From IMG/VR virus record IMGVR_UViG_3300033146_004985, positions 1-39,873 of that record: DNA of 39,873 bases; one strand, given 5' to 3'. The position numbers and the translations under genes are program-made. This stretch comes from a virus. Positions 27,753 to 39,282 of the stretch are shown in pieces. Each line of letters starts with the position of its first letter. Position 1 is the stretch's first letter. The notes under the pieces are model-generated. The model did not search any database and was not told the origin of the DNA. It saw only the letters and a program-made list of their open reading frames with translations.

Positions 27753-28895
27753 ATGAATTTATCAAATTTTAAAAGAAAATCAATTAATTTTTCAAAAGGA
27801 TTTGAATTAAAAGTCGCACAATGAGATGTAGAGTGATATTCTTGGATAGATAAATTTTGAGAAAATACAGAAATTACAACTTGAACAGATCCAGAAGATA
27901 TATGGAGATTTGGATGAACTTATAATTATACTGTTAATACTTGAGTTACTCATTATTTTTCAAGCTCAAATAATTGAGATACACAAACAATAAAATTTCA
28001 ATGTTTAACTGTTGATAGTTCGGATAATTGGAATTTAGAAAACTTTGAGCAAGAATTAGTTTGACAAACAAAAACTGAGTTAACTCCAGGTAGTTGAAAT
28101 AAAATAGTGAGAATATTTAGAGCAGAAAATCAATGAACTACTGATTTGGCTTGAATTTTATATGTATATGAAAATGATACAGTTACGACTTGAGTTCCTG
28201 ATACAGATAATAAAGTTAGATTAATTATTGATGATTGAGATAATCAAACATTAATGGCAATATATACAATCCCTACTTGATATGTATGATTTTTAATGAA
28301 ATGAGAGGTTTGATTAAGTTTTTCTGCTTGACCTTCGGCAACAGATTATGCTAAAATTGATTATAGGAGTAGAAGATTTTGAGAAATATTTAAAACTAAA
28401 AAAAGAATATGTTTAATTACTACTTGAACGAGTATATATAAAAATTTAAGATCTATTCCAGATCCAATACCAGCAAAAACAGATATAAAACTAACAGTAT
28501 GACAAGTTAGTGATACAATGTGAGTTTGGGGAGCTTTTGATATTTTATTAGTTGAAGAAGATGAATTATCAGATGAATATTTAACTTCAATATGACAAAT
28601 AAAAAGAATGCCTGATATTACTGCACCAAGTAAAACTTGAGAAAACTTTACAAGTTTAGATACTCAATGAGCTTCATTTAATTGAACTATGACTTTTGAT
28701 GAATTAGTTGAATGAACTGATTCAGTAGTTATGTCAAATTGATGAACGATTACATCGACAACTTGATATTGAACAACTACACTTACTATAAGTTGAGTAG
28801 CTCCAAATACTGATAATACACAAATTACAGCTATAGTATATGATGAAAATTGAAATAGAAGAACGATTACTTCAAATGTTTATGATTTATTTTAA
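27753..28895 (+). CDS. Phage structural protein of the head-tail region (380 aa)
   Basis: Begins with a basic segment, then VEGYSWIDKFGENTEITTG and EDIWRFGGTYNYTVNTG. This DIW-x-GG-Y pattern occurs in many uncharacterised phage virion proteins found after the capsid gene. A beta-sandwich body follows (VRIFRAENQGTTDLAGILYV, TLMAIYTIPTGYVGFLMKGE). The last 80 residues resemble an Ig-like domain (GTDSVVMSNGGTITSTTGYG to NRRTITSNVYDLF). It may be a head fibre or decoration. An initial 12-residue basic region is retained because no better start is visible. Confidence 0.6.
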
Positions 28896-28900
28896 CAATT

Positions 28901-29665
28901 ATGTATACAACTATAGAAAGAGTTAGAACATTATCTTGATTTGATGATAAAACAAATATTACAGATGAGATAATAAAAAATAAAATATTAATTGCTTCTT
29001 GATACATAAACTCATCTATTGGGTATGTTTATAGTTTGCCTATTGCTTTTCATTATGATAATTATATTTTATTTTCTTGAACGGCAACAAGTTCTTGAAC
29101 TTTAACAATAACAATAAATTGAGTTGATTATGATATAACAATAACAAGTTGAGATACTTCAAACATTATTGCTGATAATTTTAGAATTGTTTGTGATAAT
29201 TCTGATGATTTTATTATTGATGATTTATGATTTTGAACGAAAGTGTTGTTAATAAGTAAATCAAATGTAAAAGCTACGGCTTACAATCAAGTAAATATTA
29301 CTATTGCTTCAGATGAATTTGGAGTAAAAACAAAAATATGAGTTAGAAAAAAAAGATTTCCAGTAATATTAGAACAAATTACAGCTGAAATATCAACTTC
29401 ATTATTATTTATTGATGTTTATTGAGTAGAGTCGCAAGATACCTGAAAAGACGGACAAACAAGAATGGATATAATTAATGAAACATTACAAAAACTTCAA
29501 TGAGTTCATGATAGCGGACAAAGTATAAAAATATTTGATGAGGTAGATAATATAGAGTTAAGTAAATGAACACAAATGACATCTGAAAGTTATCCAAATG
29601 ATACAAGTGATGTAGATACAACTGATCCAACAAGTCCTAAAATATTTATGAATAAAATATTTTAA
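28901..29665 (+). CDS. Head-tail connector, gp36/DUF1320-like (254 aa)
   Basis: The N-terminal YTTIERVRTLSGFDDKTNIT and IIKNKILIASGYINSSIGYV match the start of adaptor proteins that bind the portal (gp6/gp36 type). An insertion of beta structure (LTITINGVDYDITITSGDTS) is followed by VRKKRFPVILEQITAEISTS and an R-M-D-I-I-N-E helix. The gene overlaps nothing and lies five bases after the preceding stop, directly before the Mu G-like gene. The order supports the call more strongly than the sequence does. Confidence 0.6.
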
Positions 29666-29667
29666 TT

Positions 29668-30117
29668 ATGAATATAAAAATAAATGTTGATGATAATGAA
29701 ATACAAAAAATATTAAAAGTTTTAGATGAATGATTTAAAGATTTTAAACCTTTATTAAAAGATATTTGAAAAATACAATTAAAATCTGCAGATGAAAGTT
29801 TTAAAACTAATTGAAAAAATCTTTGAAAATCTTGGGCTAGATTAAAACTTCCAACAATAAAACAAAAATTAAGAATCTGAAAAAATATTTGAATATTGCA
29901 AAGAAGTTGAAAAATGAGAAAAAGTTTTAAAATTTCTAAAATAACAAAAAATGAATTAGAGATAGAAAATACGGTAAAATATTTTAAGTATCATCAATTA
30001 TGATGAAAAAAACTTCCAAAAAGACAGATGCTTTGACATAGTAAAACAATGATAAAAAAACACGAAATAGCAACAATAGATTATATCTTAAAACTTATAC
30101 AAAAATGAATGAGATAA
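29668..30117 (+). CDS. Virion morphogenesis protein, Mu G-like (149 aa)
   Basis: The sequence KTNGKNLGKSWARLKLPTIK, followed by RIGKNIGILQRSGKMRKSF, YFKYHQLGGKKLPKRQ and MLGHSK, matches the phage virion morphogenesis family (Mu gpG): F-x-x-G-x-x-W, then L-x-x-S-G, then H-Q-x-G and P-x-R-x-x-L-G. It functions in head-tail joining or tail completion. Nearly all the conserved glycines are TGA. The stop overlaps the next gene start by 13 bases. Confidence 0.8.
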
Positions 30118-30575
30118 TTGAAGCAATAAGAACACTCTTACAAAATACTTTATGAGGGAAGTATAAGAAGTATTACTATTGAGAAATAAGAGTCCCTAAT
30201 CAAGCATTTTTACCTTTCATCGAAGTAGTACCTATTTGAACTAATATAACTAATAGATGAACTTGATGAATGATGAATAATGAGTATTCAATTTGAATAA
30301 CAATAAAAAATACTCTAAAAAAATATTTAAAACAAAATACAAATGTTGAAGCCTTAGAGCATGTACAAGATTTAATTGAAAAAATGGAGTGAAGAAATGA
30401 TAATTGAGATTTAAAAGATGATACTATTTTATGAATATTGCATAACAATTTACAATTATCAACTAATGCAAATATTAATTGAGATTGGAATATTAGTTAT
30501 GATGAGCTTGATTTATGAGACAGCTATATAACTTTTGCTACTGTATTATTTACAGTTAAAGTAATTACTTATTAA
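30105..30575 (+). CDS. Tail completion/terminator-like protein (156 aa)
   Basis: MNEIIEAIRTLLQNTLGGKY, then FLPFIEVVPIGTNITNRGTG, MNNEYSIGITIKNTLKKYL, and a C-terminal strand DSYITFATVLFTVKVI. This alpha-beta layout, with its position between the Mu G-like protein and the tail tube, fits tail terminator proteins. It overlaps the preceding gene by 13 bases, suggesting coupled translation. Moderately supported. Confidence 0.6.
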
Positions 30576-30586
30576 CTTTTTACAAA

Positions 30587-30676
30587 ATGAAAGATTTTGA
30601 TATAATAAAAAAAATAGAGAATTGAGTTGAAACAGCTAAAATTGTTTATAAAAAAGATAAGAAAAAAGAGAAATAA
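30587..30676 (+). CDS. Lysine-rich micropeptide (29 aa)
   Basis: MKDFDIIKKIENGVETAKIV followed by YKKDKKKEK. It lies in the tail operon between tail terminator and tube genes. Supported only by frame, start and tight spacing. Confidence 0.35.
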
Positions 30677-30697
30677 TATTTTTTAACTATTTAGATT

Positions 30698-32245
30698 ATG
30701 CCTAATTTTAGTCCTTATGCTAATTTTGGTTATTGTTCAATAATCAAAGAAGATACAGCTGGAACTCCTATAATTCCAACTAACTTTTTAAGAATTGTAA
30801 ATGATAGTATAGAGCCTGTTTTTAATAATTCGGCTATACAAGAAATACAATGAAGTAGAGAAAGGAATATTAGAAGTGTTCCTTGAAAAATAGAAATTAG
30901 TTGAGATATTGAATTTTATGTAGAAACAAAACAAATAGGTCATTTTTTAAGATGATTATTTTGAGCTCCTACAACTAATATAATGACAGCTTGAACTTCT
31001 TTCGCTCATTTATTTAAGGTTTCAGACACTGCTTTAACATATACAATAGATATAAAAAAAGCTGATAGCCCTTGGATTTATAGATATTTTTGATGTATAA
31101 TTTCTTGACTGAATTTTGAAGAAGATGAAAACAAAATAAAATGTACCGCTTCAGTTATGCCAAGAAAAGCATTTATTGATGCTAAAATTACTACTTCTGT
31201 TAATTCTTGAACAACTTTAGCATTGAGTCAAACCTCTTGATTAACTACTTCTGATACAATATTAATATTAGATAAAGATGATTGATTTATAACATTAAAA
31301 GAGCTTACAATTACTTCTATTGATTCTGAAACTCAATTAACTGTTAGTACTATTGATGTTCAACTTGATGTAAAAGATTTAGTTGTAATTAAAAAATCAA
31401 CGGCTACTTATGATCAGAATAAAGTTTTAACTTTTCTTGGATGAAGTCAATTATATACTGGAGATGACATTGATAATACAACTGCAGTAAATAAAGAAAG
31501 TTTTATGTTAAATTATCAAAATGAAGTTGAGGCAAAATATTTTGGTTGATTTGAAGAGGTATCAAGATATCCATGAGATGTATTATTAAAATGATATACT
31601 GCAACATGACAAATTGATAAATTTTATGATACTCAAAGTAATATAGATAAAATGATACAAAATGAAAAATTTTGATTAAGAGTTATAATGCAAGGAGAAA
31701 CAGCGATTGAAAGTAATTCAGTTGTAAAAGCCTCATCGGTTTGGGGAACAACTGCAAACGGATTTAAAGTTGAGGCTTCAACAGGTTGAAAAGCTTGAAA
31801 TGATTTTAATATTACTTTAATTATTGCAGATGATGATACTTTGGCAGCGACTTTATCTTGAAATAATATTGTTGTTAGTTTAGCAAATACAACGGCTTCT
31901 AATAATACTTGAACTTTAATAGCTGCGGTTGTTAATGCTTTAAGTTGAGTAGATGGAACAGCTGAATGAACATGAGTAGAAGAGTTTACAACGGCTATTG
32001 ATAATCAAAATCTTTGATTTTATATTTGACAAACAAATGTAATTTGAAGAGATGCAAGTGAAAAACCATATATACAATTTGATAATGCTTGTTCTAAGAT
32101 AGATCCTTATTTTATTGGATGAAGTGAAGATGATATATTAATGGAAGAAATCCCATTAACATTTTATAAAGATACTGAAACACTTATAAATCCTAAAAAA
32201 TGGAGTTCTAAAGTCTTATTAGTAAATTGAGTTTCATCTTATTAA
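30698..32245 (+). CDS. Tail tube protein with inserted domain (515 aa)
   Basis: The N-terminus, TNFLRIVNDSIEPVFNN, then IQEIQGSRERNIRSVPGKIE, SGDIEFYVETKQIGHFLRG and a TSFAHLFKVS strand, matches the phage tube family known from many siphoviruses. It is larger than a usual tube (150-350 residues), because an immunoglobulin-like or similar insertion appears around residues 165-240 (SGTTLALSQTSGLTTSDTIL) and another around 350-430. No tail sheath gene follows, so the tail is probably non-contractile. Closed by a G/C-rich hairpin. Confidence 0.75.
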
Positions 32246-32249
32246 ATAA

Positions 32250-32280
32250 AAGGGGGTTTCTTTAAGTGGTTTTCCCCCTT
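32250..32280 (+). terminator. GGGGG/CCCCC hairpin after the tube gene
   Basis: AAGGGGG (32250-32256) pairs with CCCCCTT (32274-32280) around a 17-base loop, five bases after the tube stop. No T-run follows, so it may attenuate transcription or protect the 3' end of the abundant tube mRNA. Confidence 0.5.
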
Positions 32281-32321
32281 ACAATTAAAAAAACCAAATA
32301 TATTTTTTAAACCACTACATT

Positions 32322-32621
32322 ATGTCAAGATTTGCAAGTAAAAAATTAAAAAAAATAGATTTATGAGATTGAGAATTTGTAAAAATTCCAACGGCTTTAT
32401 CTTTTAATCAAGTAATGAATATAAATAAAGGATGAGATGAATTTGAAACATCTAAATTAATGTTGATTGAATGTATTAAAGAATGGAATATTAAAGATGA
32501 AAATTGAAAAATCCCTAAAGTAAATGAAGAAAATATTTTGAATTTAGATATACAAACAATAACAAAAATATCATGAGAAATAACAAAACTTATTCAAAAC
32601 CAACAAGATAAAAAAAAATAA
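32322..32621 (+). CDS. Tail assembly chaperone, zero-frame product (99 aa)
   Basis: FASKKLKKIDLGDGEFVKIP, then LMLIECIKEWNIKDENGKIP and LNLDIQTITKISGEITKLI, ending QQDKKK and TAA. Small, helical, directly after the tube and before the tape measure, it fits the first tail assembly chaperone. The end is nine consecutive A bases, a typical slip site. Confidence 0.75.
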
Positions 32622-32782
32622 AACATTTACAAAATGCTGTAAATGGTAAAATCTGAAGTGAAATATATATTGATTTTATAATGAGTAAAAAATTTTGACT
32701 AGATCGGGGAGAATATAATTATCAACGAATGCAAGATTTTTTGCTTATTCTTCATATAAAGAATAAAAATAATAAAAAATAA
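32618..32782 (+). CDS. Tail assembly chaperone -1 frameshift extension (54 aa)
   Basis: This frame has no usable start, but it continues the chaperone if the ribosome slips back one base on the A-run at 32610-32618. It reads IKHLQNAVNGKIGSEIYIDF, then SKKFGLD-x-GEYNYQ-x-MQDF, where x are CGG (32705) and CGA (32726). A Trp after GLD fits the family's F-G-(x)-W/T-x-E-x segment. Total fusion is 153 residues. The gpG-gpGT arrangement is usual upstream of the tape measure. Confidence 0.75.
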
Positions 32783-32784
32783 AT

Positions 32785-34701
32785 ATGACACAAACTGAAC
32801 TAATACTTTCAACTGTAGTAGAATGAACTAAAACAGCAACTAAATCTCTTAATAAAATTAAGGGTTCTTTAGATTGAATTAATAAATCAACTAAGACAGC
32901 TACTAAATGAATGACTACTTTTTCAAAAGATAGTTTAAGCGCTTTAAAAATTTTATGAAAATGAATTATTTGACTTTGAACATTAGTCGGGGGTTTGGCG
33001 ATTAATGAGTTTATGGATTTTGAGAAACAAATGTCAAAAGTAAAATGAATTACTAATGCAACAGAAGAACAATTTTCAGACTTAAATAAAATGGCTAAAA
33101 AGATGTGAGCAACTACACAATTTACAGCGACAGAATCAGCGAAAGCCTTTGAATTTCTTTGAATGGCTTGATTAAGTGTTGAAGAGTCAATGGATGCTTT
33201 GCAATGAACTTTGGATCTTGCTAGTGCTTGAACTCTTGAACTTTGAGAAGCTGCAGATATTGCAACAAATATAATGGCTCAATTTTGAATTAAAGCAAAA
33301 AATATATGAAGGGTAAATGATGTTTTAGCTTTATCAGCAACCTCAGCTAATACAAATATATTGGAAATGTCAGAAGCTATGAAATTTTTATGACCAGTTG
33401 CGGCTTCAATGAAAGTATCATTAGAAGAGTCAGCGGCTGCCGTTAATGTATTGGCTAATAATGGTATAAAAGGGTCAATGGCTGGGCAAGCATTTTCATC
33501 TTCATTATTAAGACTTGCTGATATGTCAGAAGAAACTAAAAAACAAGCTGATAAAATGGGGATGACTTTTTTTGATGTAAATTGAAAATTTGTTTGAATA
33601 AGTTGAACTGTAAAAATCCTTGAAAAAAATATGAGAGGTTTTACAGATGAAAATAAAGCGGCTACTATTTCACAAATATTTTGAAAGAATGCGGCGAAAC
33701 AGTGGCTTACATTATTGAAAGAGGGGTCTTGAACTATTGATGAATATACGAAAAAACTAGAAAATTCAACTGGAGCAGCTAAAAAAATGGCTGAAACTAA
33801 TTTAGATAATTTAGCTGGTTCTTTTACAATTCTTAAAAGTGCTGTATCTGGAGCATTAATAGAAATATGAGAAGCTATAAATATTGAATTAAGACCAAAG
33901 ATAGAAGAATTAACAAAAATTATATCAGAAAATTGAGATGAAATAATGAATTTTACAAAAGTAGTTATAAAAGCTTTATCATTAGTTATAAAAGTTATAT
34001 GATTAGTTATAGAAGCTTGGTATAATTTATGAAAAGTTTTATGATTTATTGCGGCTAAAATACAAGTATTTGCAACTCAACAAATACCTCAATATTGGAA
34101 TATATTTTTGAATAGAACAAAACAAATTTGGGAAAATATTCAAACAATTATTTTTTATGTAGTTCAATGAATAATTGAAAATGTTAATAATTTAAAAGTA
34201 TCTTTAGTTAATAAAATAACTGAAATAAAAGAATCTTTAATTAATATATGGGAAAATTTAAAACAATGAACACTTATGGTTTTTGATGCAATTTATGATT
34301 ATACAATTTGAAAAATGCAAGCTATTATAGATTTTGCAATGACTGCGGTTAATATTGTAAAAAATTCATTTAAAAAAGCTGGAGATATAGCTTCAAGTAT
34401 ATGAAGTTGAATATCATCCGCAGCAAGTAGTGTAGGTTCATTCGTTTCTTGAGCTAGAGCAACTTGATGACCAGTTAGTGGATGAAGTTCTTATCTTGTT
34501 TGAGAAAAATGACCAGAAATATTTACACCAAATAATAGTTGAAATATTACACCAAATAATCAATTATGAGGACAATCAATAAATATTAATCTTGGATGAG
34601 TTAATATTAATAATTGAATGGATTTAAATAATTTTATTTGAGTTATAAAAGAAACTGTTTACAATGAAACAAAAAAAGCTAATTTATGACTAATTTATTA
34701 A
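32785..34701 (+). CDS. Tape measure protein (638 aa)
   Basis: A TP901-type tape-measure core is visible: INEFMDFEKQMSKVKGITN, TQFTATESAKAFEFLGMAGL, SATSANTNILEMSEAMKFLG and AAVNVLANNGIKGSMAGQAF, followed by a long stretch with hydrophobic membrane-like helices (about residues 390-470). The C-terminus is ATGGPVSGGSSYLVGEKGPE, a motif at the end of many tape measures. By analogy with other siphoviruses, 638 residues imply a tail of roughly 90-100 nm. It begins three bases after the chaperone extension. Nearly all glycines in the core are TGA. Confidence 0.9.
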
Positions 34702-34704
34702 AAA

Positions 34705-35502
34705 ATGTTTAATGAATTTCAATTTAATGAAAGTGTTTTTAATCAAACAACTTTAGTTGTTGATCCAAAAGAAAGTTTAAATTATTATATAAAATATAAT
34801 GGTTATTATATTCATGATAATAGTACAACTTTTTCTATGATTGAGTATTTGAATCCAAAAGAAATATTTTTTGAAGAAAATCAACATTGATTAAATTTTT
34901 GAGATTATTATAATTTTCAAGAAACACAAAAACAAATAAAAATAAGTTGAACTATAAAAACAAATAGTAGGAGTGAATTATTGGAAGAAATAATAAAAAT
35001 GAAATGATATATTTTAACTCCAAATCAAGATTTAATTATAAAAGAAAGTTGAGAAATTAAAAAAATAAAATGATTTAATAAAATAAGTTTTTCAGAAAAT
35101 CATTATAATATTAACTGGATGAGTTTTGAAATAGAATTTTTAAGTTTTGAATATTTACAAGATTTTAATGTTTTAAGTAAGTTTTGAACACAAGCAACAC
35201 TATCTTTTATTTTCAGTAATGGAGGAACAGCTCAAAGTAAAATAAATCTAGTTATAAATATAAAATCAAGTATTTCTGAAATAGTAACAATAATAAACTG
35301 ACAAATATTAACAATAACTTGAACTTTTATTAGTTGAGATGTATTATTTATTGATTGATACAGTCAAAGAATAACACATAATTGAGAATTAGTTGATTTT
35401 GATTGAGAAATACAAGTTCTAGATCCTTGATATAATGGAGTTAAGATTTTACAAAGTTGAGATATTGATTATCTTATAAGTACATATCCGTCATATAAAT
35501 AA
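34705..35502 (+). CDS. Distal tail protein (Dit-like, 265 aa)
   Basis: MFNEFQFNESVFNQTTLVVD is followed by a sandwich region (LNFGDYYNFQETQKQIKIS, SELLEEIIKMKGYILTPNQD) of the Dit N-terminal type. A C-terminal jelly-roll-like half (QATLSFIFSNGGTAQSKI to GDIDYLISTYPSYK) completes the two-domain form. It starts three bases after the tape measure stop, the usual Dit position. It should form the hexameric hub at the tail tip. Confidence 0.72.
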
Positions 35503-35522
35503 TATTTTTTAATTATAAAATT

Positions 35523-36632
35523 ATGTCTTTTTTAAATTATCATATAGCTGATAATGTTTCGGCTCAACTAGATTGAAGTATAACAAGCTGACAAACTTCA
35601 ATAACTATTAAAAATTGAGTAAATGTTCCGACAGCTTCAAACTGGATTGCAAATATAGTAAAAACAAGCGATTCAACAAGTGAAAAAGTTTTAGTGACAA
35701 ATGTTAGCTGAAGTACTTTAACTATTACGAGAGGATATGATTCAAGTACTCCACAAGCTTTTAATGATGAAGACTTTTTATATTTGACTGTAAATTCAGA
35801 AGTTATAAAAGATGTAAAAGAGGCAAACTTTTATAAATATTCAATAGTATGAAATATTGATTGAACTTCATTAGTTATAACTCTAAAAAATTATAATTGA
35901 GATAATCCTGTGTCAACAGCTCCAGTTAAATCTCAAATATGAGATACTATAAGGAATGTTATAAGTTCTTTATCTATTACAATAGTTGCTTGAATTAATT
36001 GGCTTAATATATGAAGTGCTGAATTATGATGACAAGAGGTTGATTTATTTGTATATTTACAATATAATTCTACTTCACAAGAAGTTGATTTATTAATAAG
36101 TAGAATACCTTGAGCTATTTATATGTGAGATTTTGTAAGTTCTTGAACTGATGAAAAATGAGTTTTTTGAATTATTAATTATAATGCTACTGATAGGGTT
36201 ACTAATATATGAAAATTTACCACTATTTTAAGTTTATCTGCTTGATGATATGTATGGAGTGAACCTACATCAGGGTTTACATTAATAAATGAACCAACTT
36301 TTGAAACTAGTTTATTATCTAGTTTAAGTTTTAATTATAAAATTAAAAATGATATAATCATAATAGAAAAAAAGATTGATTTTAGTATATTATCTTGACA
36401 AGAAAGCTGAAGTACTACATTAATTTTACCTATAACTTATGCTTCGACTGATTATACTGTATTATTATGATGAGTAGATAGTTCTTGATTTTGAAGTGTT
36501 AATGAAACTCCGTTTTTATCATTTAATACTATTACAACAAATAGTATTATTATACTTGCAACTACAAGAAGTTGAACAGTAGCAATTAATAGAAGTTCTA
36601 GTTTTATGTTTAAAAGTGAATGAATTTGGTAA
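35523..36632 (+). CDS. Tail or baseplate structural protein (369 aa)
   Basis: MSFLNYHIADNVSAQLDGSI, then GQTSITIKNGVNVPTASNWI and VLVTNVSGSTLTITRGYDSS. This N-terminal beta domain resembles carbohydrate-binding or baseplate wedge modules whose TRGYD strand is common in phage tail proteins. Later parts are beta-rich (TTLILPITYASTDYTVLLG). Not assigned to a specific baseplate role. Ends SSSFMFKSEGIW. Confidence 0.6.
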
Positions 36633-36650
36633 TATTTAATTATAATAATA

Positions 36651-38600
36651 ATGATAAAAGTATTAAATCCAGACTGAAGTATTTTTGATATAATCTTTGA
36701 TTATAATTTTATAGAATTAAAATATAATAATATAAATCAAATTTCTTTATCTTGAAATCCTGATAAATATATTTGAAAAAATTTTTATATTTATGATTGA
36801 GAAACTTTATTAAGTTCTTGAATTTGTGAAAAATATAATTTTAGTAAAAATACTAATAATTGAAGTGTTTATTTATATCCGCTTTTTTATGATTTAAGAA
36901 AAGATTTTTATGATGATTGAGCTTGAAATTATGTTGTTTATAAAAATGATACTTTTGAAAACATATTAACTGATTTAATAGATCAATATTCAGTCAAAGT
37001 AGATAATCCTATTTTATATTTAAAAACACCTTTAGCTAATAGTTGAAATACTGGAATAACAATAAAATATACATTCAATTATAAAACTTTTCTTGAGGCT
37101 TTTAATATACTTTTTTATACTTTTCTTCCAATGGAAAAAAGTGTATATTTTCATTATGATTGAGGAATTGAAATAATTAATGAACCGACTGAAATAAAAG
37201 CAACTTTTTGAGATGATATAAAAAAAATAAATTATAATAAAAAAACAGATGAAATAATAAATTATATTATTTTTGATAATAAATTAAGTTGAACGGATCA
37301 TATTTTAAAAATTTATGAAGACACTACAAGTACTTCATTATATTGAAAAAGGGTTAAATATTGGAGTGATTCAAGAATAAAATATGAAGAAACGGCAGAT
37401 GAAAAAATAAGTTCTTATTTTACAAAATATGCTTACCCTATAATCGAAATTGAAAATATTATAACAAATAATCAAGAAGTTTGATTATATAATAAATTAA
37501 CTATAAATAATTGGGATAAAACTTTTGATGATAATATTTTTGTTGTTTGAATTTCTTTTCTAAAAAATTGATATAAAAAAATTATTGTATGAACTAAATT
37601 GACACGATCTACATTAAGTAGAGAAGATGATATGGATAGTATAAGTGAAAGCTTAGATTATATAGCAACTATGCCTGATTTACCTGATTATATAAAAGAA
37701 ACTTATATTGATAGTACTGAAATAAGAAGTCCAAATATAGCTTGAAATAATGGTTATTTTTCATCTCTTATGAAAGTATGATCTAGTTGAATTGAAATAG
37801 ATTGAGTAAATAAAACAATAAGCTCAAGTAATTTTGTTACTTGAACTACTTGATGGAATATAGATAATGATTGAAGTGCTGAGTTTAATGATGTAGAAAT
37901 TAGATGAGATATGAAGGCTTGAACTATTGATATTAATGATGAATTTAAAGTAGATAGTTCTTGAAATGTAGATATATGAGCTTGAAGTATTAATATTAAT
38001 GATGAGTTTACGGTTGATAGTTCTTGAAATGTAAAATGAAATGATTTTATAAATGAAACAACTTTATATAATAAATTATGAAGTACTCCAACTGGAGCAG
38101 ATGGTAAATTATGGTGTGAATGAAATCCAACAAATAAAGTGTTATGGTGATTTTTTGGATGAGATACTTCAAATAAACAACAAGTATCAATGTCAAGAAT
38201 GCAAGAGAGTTATGCTTTTGATTTGACAACTCCGTCATGAGCTGCTAGTATAGTGAATAAAATATCAACTCGGTTTCAGCCAAGAACGATAATATTTCAT
38301 TGATTTTATGAAAATACAACTGATGATATATATTGATATACTAATTGACATGCTTGAAGTGTTTCATCTAGAAAATGATATTGTGCAAGTCTTGAGTTCG
38401 ATATTACTAGTTGAATATATATAAATACATATACAAAAACAGATAGGTTTTGACATTGATGAGGTTGAGTAAATTGAAAAGTTAGAGCTGAGGTTTATGA
38501 ATTATCTTCTGTAATAAAATGGGAAGATGATTGAGTAACTGTATATATTCATGCTGATTATTTACGGAGAATTGCTTGAGTTATTACAGTTTTATGATAA
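36651..38600 (+). CDS. Baseplate/tail-tip protein with receptor-region repeats (649 aa)
   Basis: Residues 1-340 resemble the front of siphovirus tail-associated proteins (MIKVLNPDGSIFDIIFDYNF, then KNFYIYDGETLLSSGICEKY, and a FLEAFNILFYTFLPMEK segment). Around residues 420-460, two copies of an INDEF-x-VDSSGNV repeat form a shaft, followed by a C-terminal globular part (QPRTIIFHGFYENTTDDIYG). CGG occurs at 38271 and 38565 and CGA at 37605; whether these are Trp is not decidable from the local sequence. It sits between the structural gene above and the helical and BppU-like genes. Confidence 0.65.
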
Positions 38601-38624
38601 TTTTATTTTTTTACTTTTTATATT

Positions 38625-38951
38625 ATGAATTTATTAGATTTATTAAATAAGGTTCAAGAGATTGATTCAATAAATTGAAATAAAAATATTTTAGAAACTA
38701 ATATTTCTGAATCAGGTTCTAAAATTATTAATTTACAAAATTATATTGAAGAACTTAAAACTCAAAAATGATTAGATGAGATAAGTTTTGAAAATATTAA
38801 AGAAGATCAAATTATGGCAAATGCACAATTTGATTTGATTTATGAAGATTGTAAAAATACTTTAGATTTTACGGACAAAGAAAATATAAGAAAAATAAAT
38901 ATTGCAGAAAAAAGAATGAGTTTAGAATTAACTAAATGATTATGAATATAA
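38625..38951 (+). CDS. Helical tail-associated protein (108 aa)
   Basis: MNLLDLLNKVQEIDSINGNK, then SKIINLQNYIEELKTQKGL and KINIAEKRMSLELTKGLGI; predicted mostly coiled-coil. Its stop overlaps the BppU-like start by ten bases. Small coiled-coil proteins of this kind accompany phage fibres as chaperones or trimerisation factors, but no direct evidence exists. Confidence 0.5.
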
Positions 38952-39271
38952 CTAATATTGAACATACTAGATGAGATACATTTTCAAGAACTTTACAATT
39001 TAATGATACTGATTGAGTTGCAATTAATTTAACTTGAAGTACTATAAAAATGACTTTAAAGCATAATTTTAATGATACTGATTTTATAACTCAATCAACA
39101 GCAATGTTAACAGTTCCATTAGAGGGAACTGCTACTATTGAAATTACTTGAACTGAATTAAATTTAGAAAATTGAAATTATTATTATGATATTGAGTGGA
39201 CTGATAGTATTTGAACAATTGTCACTTTTCTTAAATGATTTTTTATAATTTCATTTGATGTTACTAATTAA
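38942..39271 (+). CDS. BppU-like/tail fibre N-terminal attachment protein (109 aa)
   Basis: HTRGDTFSRTLQFNDTDGVA, then NLTGSTIKMTLKHNFND, TVPLEGTATIEITGTELNLE and YYYDIEWTDSIGTIVTFLKG reproduce the baseplate upper protein N-terminal domain (BppU_N/DUF2479 type): T-R-G-D, then I-D-L-T-G, then Y-Y-Y-D-I, then T-L-L-K-G. It likely anchors the fibre encoded 11 bases downstream. Confidence 0.78.
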
Positions 39272-39282
39272 CTTATAAAAAT

